Source: Thermoplasmata archaeon (lineage in GTDB: Archaea; Thermoplasmatota; Thermoplasmata; GCA-020350865). Taken from it: 8,074 nt of DNA. Position numbers and translations under genes: made by a program. How positions within the stretch are numbered: the first letter of the stretch is position 1; the number at the start of each line of letters is the position of its first letter. The stretch spans positions 683,162-691,235 of the forward strand of contig CP070672.1 in NCBI GenBank assembly GCA_020351895.1, in the 5' to 3' direction. The notes beneath the pieces were generated by a model. It worked only from the letters and a program-made list of their open reading frames with translations, did no database searches and had not been told where the DNA came from. Below are positions 1-7,700 of the stretch, piece after piece.

Positions 1-1
1 A

Positions 2-1573
2 TTCGATGAGGGATTGTACAAACGTAAGGCCATCTACAAGCCCTTTCCCCAGGCTGTTCCGCCTTCTTATGTGATCGATTTTGAAAATTGCATAGAATGT
101 GGCTTGTGTGTGGATGTGTGCCCAGTGAATGCAGTCAATCTGGAGGATAAGGAAAAGAAGATTGAGCTTGATGTGGGTGTAATAATAATTGCGACAGGGT
201 ACGAATTATTTGATCCTTCATCACTTGCCGAGTACCACTTTGAGCACAAGGATGTAATCACAGCCCTTCAGATGGAGAGATTATTCATCAATGAGGCGGC
301 AGAAGGAAAGGTATTGAAGAGGACTAGTGACGGGAAAAGGGTGAAGAAGATAGCATACCTGCTATGCGTGGGATCCAGGGATGTGAATAGAGGTGTGGCC
401 CACTGCTGCAAAGTTGGTTGCACCTATGCCATAAAACAATCTGTCCAACTTAAGGAATATTTCAGATACATGGATGTGTGGGTATATTACCTGGATATCC
501 GCGCCTCCACAAGGGGATGCGAGGAGTTCTACATGAGATCCCAGGATGAGTATAAGGTCAATTACGTCAAAGCCAGAGGTGCCGAAGTTGTTCCTTCGGA
601 AGAGGGTTTAATTGTCAGGGCAGAGGATGTTACTGCAAATGAGATACTAGACCATGAATTTGACATGGTTGTGCTATGCCCGGCAATGCTCCCTGGTAAG
701 GACTCGCAGGATTTGGCTAAGATCCTGAAGATACCCTTTGGTGCGGATGGTTTTGTTGCAGAGAAGCATCCAAAACTCGATCCAGTGAGCACGCATCGTT
801 TGGGAATCTTTGCAGCAGGATGCATCCTTGGTCCAAAGGACATCCACGAGTGTGTAACAGATGCAAACAGTGCAGCGGCAAAAGCCATGGAGTTCATTGG
901 AGAAGGAACAATGGTTGTTGATCCGATTAAGGCTTTCATGATCAAGGAGAATTGTACGAAATGTGGAAAATGTGTTCCTGTATGCCCTGTAAATGCCATC
1001 GCCATCGAGCCCGAGATAGAACTCGATTCAGTTGCCTGCATAGGCTGCGGTGCATGTATACCTGAGTGTGAATTTAAGGCATTGGATATGCATCATTATT
1101 CAGAAGACCAGGTTTTGGCAGAGATCCAGGGAATTTTAGAAGGTAAACGAGAGGGAGATGAGCCAATAATCTTGGGTTTCTTTGGAGATAGACTGGCCTA
1201 TACAGCAGCCGATTCGGCAGGTACAGCTAGAATGCATTATTCCCCTGATATAAGGATCATCCGCGTACCCACAGCGGCAAGAATCGGTTTAAAGGAGATT
1301 TTATTTTCCTTTGAAAAAGGCGCTGATGGAGTTCTGTTGTCTGATGAGGAGGGGGGAGAGTTATCTGAGGTAATCGAAAAAAGGATAGAGGAATATCGAG
1401 TCAAGATTGAGGAAATAGGAATAGAAAAGGACAGGCTCCAGTTCATACCAATGCTACTTCCTACATTCAAGGTCATGCCAAAGATGATAGATATGTTTGT
1501 AAAAAAGGTTAAGAAAATGGGGAGGTTAGATCCAAAGGTAAGGGATGAAACCAGTAAGTTTTATAATAAGTAA
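2..1573 (+). CDS. hdrA: HdrA-like heterodisulfide reductase subunit A with C-terminal MvhD-like domain (5' end missing)
   Basis: HdrA is the FAD- and iron-sulfur-carrying subunit of cytoplasmic heterodisulfide reductase complexes and is the flavin-based bifurcation site in methanogens. The frame is open from base 2; the TTG at 14 is not a credible start because the HdrA-like sequence DEG-x-YKRKAIY-x-PFPQAVP already runs through it. Residues are counted from base 14. An inserted ferredoxin motif C-x2-C-x2-C-x3-CP lies at 26-37, and VGVIIIATGY at 54-63 is an FAD-domain motif. CVGSR is at 118-122, followed by a Cys-rich patch (131, 132, 136) and YAIKQ. GIFAAGC-x3-GPKDI at 264-277 is the typical FAD-contact region. 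Two further [4Fe-4S] motifs lie at 314-325 and 342-352. Residues 382 to about 505 resemble MvhD/FlpD but lack its cysteines. Full-length HdrA has about 200 further N-terminal residues, which lie outside the window. The gene ends with TAA at 1571-1573. Family assignment is strong; the electron-transfer partners are unknown. Confidence 0.93.
   Translation, partial: FDEGLYKRKAIYKPFPQAVPPSYVIDFENCIECGLCVDVCPVNAVNLEDKEKKIELDVGVIIIATGYELFDPSSLAEYHFEHKDVITALQMERLFINEAAEGKVLKRTSDGKRVKKIAYLLCVGSRDVNRGVAHCCKVGCTYAIKQSVQLKEYFRYMDVWVYYLDIRASTRGCEEFYMRSQDEYKVNYVKARGAEVVPSEEGLIVRAEDVTANEILDHEFDMVVLCPAMLPGKDSQDLAKILKIPFGADGFVAEKHPKLDPVSTHRLGIFAAGCILGPKDIHECVTDANSAAAKAMEFIGEGTMVVDPIKAFMIKENCTKCGKCVPVCPVNAIAIEPEIELDSVACIGCGACIPECEFKALDMHHYSEDQVLAEIQGILEGKREGDEPIILGFFGDRLAYTAADSAGTARMHYSPDIRIIRVPTAARIGLKEILFSFEKGADGVLLSDEEGGELSEVIEKRIEEYRVKIEEIGIEKDRLQFIPMLLPTFKVMPKMIDMFVKKVKKMGRLDPKVRDETSKFYNK
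1154..1537 (+). other. Cysteine-free MvhD/FlpD-like domain fused to HdrA
   Basis: The stretch from EPIILGFF to about KKMGRLDP follows the order of motifs in MvhD/FlpD, the small [2Fe-2S] subunit that links HdrA to a hydrogenase or formate dehydrogenase. Recognisable pieces are Y-x2-AD-x-AG-x2-R, IRIIRV, the KGADGVLL strand and a long helix ending in EEIGIEKDRL. Compared with the usual pattern (C-x2-C, then C-x-GR, then GC-x2-GDC), the five cysteine positions read Gly391, Leu394, Thr420, Glu445 and Leu450, counting from base 14. No cysteine occurs anywhere after residue 352. The fold is probably kept, since hydrophobic and glycine positions persist, but a [2Fe-2S] cluster bound in the known way is not possible. 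The alignment was made by eye from memory of the family. Confidence 0.8.
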
Positions 1574-1626
1574 AATGGATTTTGATCCCCTTCGAAAAAC
1601 ACTAAACTCGGTTATTATGCCCCTCC

Positions 1627-1640
1627 ACAAAGTTTAAAGG
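1627..1640 (+). promoter_or_regulatory. Putative archaeal TATA box (with BRE-like flank) for the beta-helix gene
   Basis: TTTAAA at 1633-1638 is preceded by the A-rich ACAAAG, which could serve as a BRE. Its centre lies about 26 bases before the ATG at 1662, which is the normal archaeal TATA-to-transcription-start distance, so transcription would begin at or beside the start codon (leaderless mRNA). This agrees with the absence of a Shine-Dalgarno sequence in the bases just before 1662. The box sits in the 88-base gap (1574-1661) between two same-strand genes, so the second gene need not depend on read-through from hdrA. No convincing terminator was seen in the gap: only a 4-bp stem GGAT/ATCC around 1577-1588 and a T5 run at 1645-1649. 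Confidence 0.55.
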
Positions 1641-1661
1641 CCACTTTTTGCATTAAGAATA

Positions 1662-1766
1662 ATGATGAGGGAGAGAATTAGTTCAGTATTTGTATTTCTA
1701 TTGTTGATATTCTCGATGTTTGCAGTAATAGACATCACTTTTGACTTTGTGGGGGAAGTACAAGGT
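1662..1766 (+). other. N-terminal signal sequence of the beta-helix protein
   Basis: The protein begins MMRERISS, giving a positively charged start (Arg3, Arg5). A strongly hydrophobic stretch of about 15 residues (VFVFLLLIFSMFAVI, residues 9-23) comes next, then a more polar segment to EVQG at 32-35. The first strand of the helix, KIYVN, starts at residue 37. This matches a Sec-type signal peptide or an N-terminal signal anchor. A cleavage site near residues 31-36 is possible but not certain. No lipobox cysteine and no twin-arginine motif is present. Confidence 0.8.
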
Positions 1767-4700
1767 CCCAAGATATATGTCAATAAGTCTGGATCAGGAG
1801 GTGCCTACACAAGTATACAGGCTGCAGTGGATGATGCTGGTAATGGATACACCATTTTTGTTTATAGCGGTTCTTATTTTGAGAACTTGATAGTGGACAA
1901 ATCCTTAATTTTGATGGGAGAAAATAGGGATACCACGATAATCAATGGTTCACAGGGTGATGATATTATTGCCGTTAATTCGAATTCTGTTACTATATCT
2001 GGATTCACAGTTACTGGTGGTACTGGTCCTTCTGATGCAGGGATACAGCTAACAAATGTCCAAAACTGTATTATAAATAATAACAAGGTTCTTAATAATA
2101 CTAGGGACATTTTTCTTTGGGATTCACATAAAAATGAGATAAGTAATAACAACGCCTCTTCCAGCGAATGGTACGGTGTTTCCCTGCAATCATCATCAAA
2201 TAACACAGTAATCAATAATGAGATACGGGATTGCTTCGACGGTATTATTTTGGCCTCAGGATCGGAAAATAATGAAATCTTATACAATGATGTTTCATCA
2301 TCCAACCAGGCAAACATCGACATATGGGAAGCTAATGACAATTTTGTGGCCAACAACACTCTCACTTTTAGCAACGGCCCGGGTATCCAGATCATTGGAT
2401 CATGGAGTAATTTCATATTCAATAATTCTGTCTATAACAATGATTTAGGGATTACTGTTCTGAATTCAACATTCAATACAATTGCAGATAACGTTGTAAC
2501 CTTAAACAACGGTCGAGGGATATATTTACAAGATCCCTCAAATAACAACACTCTCACCAACAATACAATCTCATATAATCAAGAAGATGGAATCGAGTTA
2601 TTAAGCTCTCCTCATAATTATATTACGAATAACAAGATCTCGAACAATCAGTATGGTATAGATCTTCTCCCAGCATCAAATAATACCATAGTAAATAATG
2701 AGATTTATTCTAACAATTGGTACGGGATAGCGCTTCGCCCATCATCAAACAACAACATCATTCGAAACAATGATATATATTTGAACAATAACATTGGCAT
2801 CTACCTTTGGGAAACTTCCAATTATAACATAATATCAAACAACAGTATATCTGATCATGATAGTTATGGCATACGCGTTTCCACATTTTCAAATTTTACT
2901 CAAATTGAAAACAACACTGTATCAAATAATTCCATTGGTATCTCAATTTCTTCATCTTCAAACAGTAACATAACAAATAATTCTATTCAATTAAATGGCG
3001 GCAGTGGTGTAAGCCTTGACTCATCCCACAACAATGTAATTATAGGGAATAATATATCATTTGGAAACGACGGTATCTCATTTTCGGGTTCTACATATAA
3101 CTATGTTACACAAAATAATGTTACGAACAATGGAGATGGGATATTTCTCGACTCATCGTCTAAAAATAATATAACAAACAATAATATTTCTAATAACACT
3201 GATGGTATCGATTTATCCCCCAATTCATTAAATAATACCATAATAAGCAACAATATATCGAATAATGGCGATGGAATCTATATTTCCTCTTCTTCTACTA
3301 ATAATACGATATATCACAACAACTTCTTAAACAACACAGATCAAGCCGACGATTTTACAGATTACGGTAACCAGTGGGATGACGGCTATCCCTCAGGGGG
3401 CAACTATTGGTCTGACTACAGCGGAGCCGATGATTTTAGGGGCCCTGATCAAGATATTCCGGGGGGCGATGCAATCGGGGATACAAATTATTCAATTGAT
3501 GCGGATTCCACTGATCGCTATCCATTAATAGATCCTTATGGTACCAAAAGGCCAGTTCACAATATCGATAAGGATATTTATTATCATAAAATCCAAGATG
3601 CGGTGGATGATGCAGACCCTGGTAATACAATATTCGTGAGCAAGGGTACCTATTACGAAAACGTTGTTCTGAACCGTAGTATAAATCTAGTAGGAGAGAA
3701 TAAAGAAAATACGATAATAAACGGGAGCGGAACCGGCGATACGATCAGGATTAATGCAGACTGGGTGAATGTGACGGGATTTATGGCAACTGGATGCGGG
3801 CCATCTTTTAATGATGCTGGAATTCATCTTTACTATACCCAGAATTGCACAATCACAAATAACATCGTAAGTTATAATCCAAAGCGCGGGATCTATTTAG
3901 AATATTCCAGTTGGAACATTGTTGATTTCAATATTGCTTCCAGAACCGATGGGATCGGTATCTATCTATATCATTCCCATGGTAACAATCTAAACGGCAA
4001 TAATGCTTCCCAAAACAGCAACAGCGGCATCCATCTGTCAGATTCAACAGGTAATACAATCTCAAACAGCACAGCCAACTTCAACCAATTCTACGGAATC
4101 GTCGCTTCCAGTTCCGACGGTAACAATATTACAAGTAATACAGTCTACTCGAATTATTGGTGGGGAATCCAGGTTCATTGGTCATGGGGAAATATCCTTA
4201 CGGGCAATACCGTATCTTCGAGTAAAAAGGCCGGTATCTATCTCTCTTCCTGTTGGGAAAACACCCTCACTAACAACACATTGATTGATGATGGTATATA
4301 TATGTGGAGCAATTCGTTGAAGGATTGGAACACACATAATATAGATACCTCAAATATAGTTAATGGGAAACCTGTCTACTACTGGAAGAACCAGACCTTA
4401 AGAACCATTCCAAACGGTGCGGGACAGGTAATACTCGCCAACTGCACAAATGTTAAAATTGAGTGGCAAAACCTGAACAACTGCAGTCTAGGTATCCAGC
4501 TCGGTTTTTCCAATTACAACAATGTCACGAACAATACCGTGGAATCGAACCAATGGTATGGTATCCATTTAGTCCATTCCAGCGGGAACAATATCACAGG
4601 TAATATGGTTCGTACCAACTACCACGGGATTCTTCTCTTTTATTCGGATGGTAACAATATCGCGAACAATACAGCGCAATCAAACCAGTGGGATGGAATC

Positions 4701-7700
4701 AATATCTGGTCGTCCGACAGAAACAATATCACAGGCAATAGTGCCTTGCTAAATAAAGAGAATGGTATAAATCTGGACGAATCACATGATAATTTTCTAG
4801 AAGCGAATAAACTTTTTTCAAATGACCTTAACGGACTCTACATGGAATCCTCCATACGATCAAATATAACGGGGAATACTATCCATTCAAACAACGAAAC
4901 TGGTATTTATATGAAATCATGCTCCTTTAACAGAATCACTGAAAATAACATATTGAACAATCACGACGGCATCCTGATTTCCTCATTTTCGGCGGGTAAA
5001 AACAAATTCTACCACAACAACTTCATCAACAACACTGGCGGGTACCAAGCATATGATGGTTTAGGAAAGAACTATTGGAACGATACCTATCCTACCGGTG
5101 GAAATTATTGGTCTGATTACATGGGTGTTGACAATTTCAAAGGTCCTCAACAAGACATTCCCGGCTGGGACGGATTCGGAGATACAAATTATACCCTGGG
5201 AGGCAATAGGCGGGATTACTACCCGCTCATGGAACCATATGGCAGTGTTTCAATCTTAGGATCGGTTCACAATGTCGATAAAGGAACCTACTACCATGTT
5301 ATCCAGGATGCAATCGATGATGCAGATTCAGGCAATACTATCTTCGTAAGGAATGGAACCTATTATGAGAATGTCGTAGTAAATTTTCCTATAAACTTGA
5401 CTGGGGAAAACAAATTTAACACAATAATCGACGGTGGGGATAATGGTGATGTGATTTTGATCACCGGCGAAAATGTTTCTATCAGAGGTTTCACAATTAC
5501 TCAAAGTGGTAATGATATGTTCAATGCTGGGATCCGTATAGAATCTAACAATAACACGGTTTCAGACTGTGAAATCTTCGGCAACAGAAACGGCGTATTA
5601 TTATACTATTGTAGCGGTAATACAATATCCTCGAATAATTTCCCTGGAAATATTGATACGTCGATAGGTATATATTACTCAGATGATAACATTGTTTCAT
5701 ATAATAATGCTACCTTAACTGGTGGAAGCGCGATATCACTTTATTTTTCCGACTGGAACTATATCAAATCCAATAACGCATCTCATAGCAAATATGGGAT
5801 ACATATTCGGGATTCAGTTATGACTGATTTATTCGATAACGTTCATCAATCGAACGAATACTATGGGATTTATATTCGCGATTCTCGTTTTGTCAACGCT
5901 CATAGAAACTCGATGATGAATGATGGAATCTTTATTTCGGGAGATTCCCTTGAGCACTGGAATACCCACTTTATAGCCACAACTAATACTGTAAATGGAA
6001 AGCCAATATATTATCGGAAAAATCAAAATGGTGGATCCGCACCACAAGGAGTTGGACAGGTAATAATTGCTAACTGTGACCAGACTAGTGTTGAAGATCT
6101 AGTTCTTATGGACGCTGCTGCTGGAGTTTTAATCGGATTCTCTAATAACGTAGAAGTCTTCGGCAACCAATTGTCCAACTGTCGATATGGCATTTCACTT
6201 TATTCTTCTCACGGTTGTACTATTGAAGATAACATAGCTATTTATGGCGAATCTTATGGTATTAGTCTCGACAATTCCAATAATAACATTGTACAATACA
6301 ACAACGCATCCGATAATTACTACGGTTTATCACTTTGGTCGTCAAATGGGAACTACATTACAAATAACAGTTTTTTCTCAAACAACCAAATTGGAATTCG
6401 CCTTTGGTCATCCAATAGCAATAAACTCTATCATAATGACATCATCGACAATCCGAACCAGGCATTGGATAATAGTCCTAGCAATCAATGGGATAATGGT
6501 TATCCCTCAGGTGGAAATTATTGGTCAGATTACACAGGATCCGACGATTTTAGTGGACCCAATCAAGATATATCTGGTTCTGATAAAATAGGTGATTCCC
6601 CATATGTCATCGATGCAGATAGTCAAGACAATTATCCATTGATGTTTTCACGTGAATCTCATAAACCTGTGTACAACATCGATAAGGACATCTATTACCA
6701 TAAAATCCAGTACGCAATAAATGAAGCCGATTCAGGTAATACAATTTTTGTAAAGAATGGTACGTATTACGAGAACGTGATTGTGGATAGGACTATAACT
6801 CTGATTGGAGAGGATAAATATACTACAATAATCGATGGCTCTGAGAGAGGGAATGTTATATTAATAACTGCCAATTTGGTCAAGGTGAGTGGATTCACAT
6901 TGCAAAACAGCGGAGAGCCATGGCCAGATTATCATGCAGGAGTAGAGCTTAACAATGTCCAATACTGCAATGTTTTTGATAATCTCCTCATGAACAATAT
7001 ATATGGTATCTTCTCTGAATCGTCGTCTAATAATAACATAGAGAATAACGATATAGTGAACAATAAACACGGGATGCGTCTTGAGTATTCTTCAGAAAAC
7101 AACATCAAGGATAACAATGTGTCTTACACAAATGGATACGCCATAAACCTTTATTATTCATCACACAATACCATAACAGGCAATAATATCTCAGATAATC
7201 TTCAATGTATATATTCTTGGTCATCTTTATATAACAAGATCATAGGTAACTATGTATCTTATAATATGGGAGGTATTAGCTTTCATTCATCATCAAACAA
7301 TAACATGATTACAGGTAACATAATAATAAACAACACGGATGGCATTAGTGTCGGTGATTCCATAAAAATGAATATTACTCTGAATGATTTCAACAATAAT
7401 GGTGTTTTTATTTGGGGGGATGAGCTAGCTCACTATAACTCTCATAATATTCCCACCAATAATATGATAAATGGTAGGCCTTTATATTATTATAAGGATT
7501 CAAGAGGTATTGAAATCGATGGGATTTTAGTTGGACAACTCATCCTTGCCAATTGTTCGGACTTTGATGTTAGGAATTTGCAGATAAATAATACAGATAT
7601 AGGGGTGGAGATTGCTTTCTGTATGGATATTATGCTAAAAGGAAATAATATTTTTAATAATAAGGATTGCATCTTTCTTGACTCATCATCAAATATCCTC

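Noticed and set aside
14..16. TTG at 14 as the start codon of the HdrA-like gene
   Set aside because: The frame is open upstream to the window edge, typical HdrA sequence already precedes it, and the FAD/NAD-binding N-terminal region of the family would be missing. The gene is truncated by the window.
1574..1650. Intrinsic terminator after hdrA
   Set aside because: Only a 4-bp stem with a short loop (about 1577-1588) and an isolated T5 run at 1645-1649 are present, too weak and too far apart to call.
1874..2422. A 182-codon open frame on the minus strand, with similar minus-strand frames at 562-1041 and 1237-1476
   Set aside because: These lie wholly inside strongly supported plus-strand genes and have no recognisable domains. 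Their composition (Ile/Ser/Leu-rich) is the mirror of the Asn- or Asp-rich sense coding.
2218..2448. Plus-strand frames at 2218-2448, 4003-4284 and 6244-6591
   Set aside because: They are in a different phase from the continuous 1662-8074 frame, which carries the conserved beta-helix motifs throughout. Their Thr/Ile-rich products are shifted readings of AAT/AAC/ATC-rich codons.
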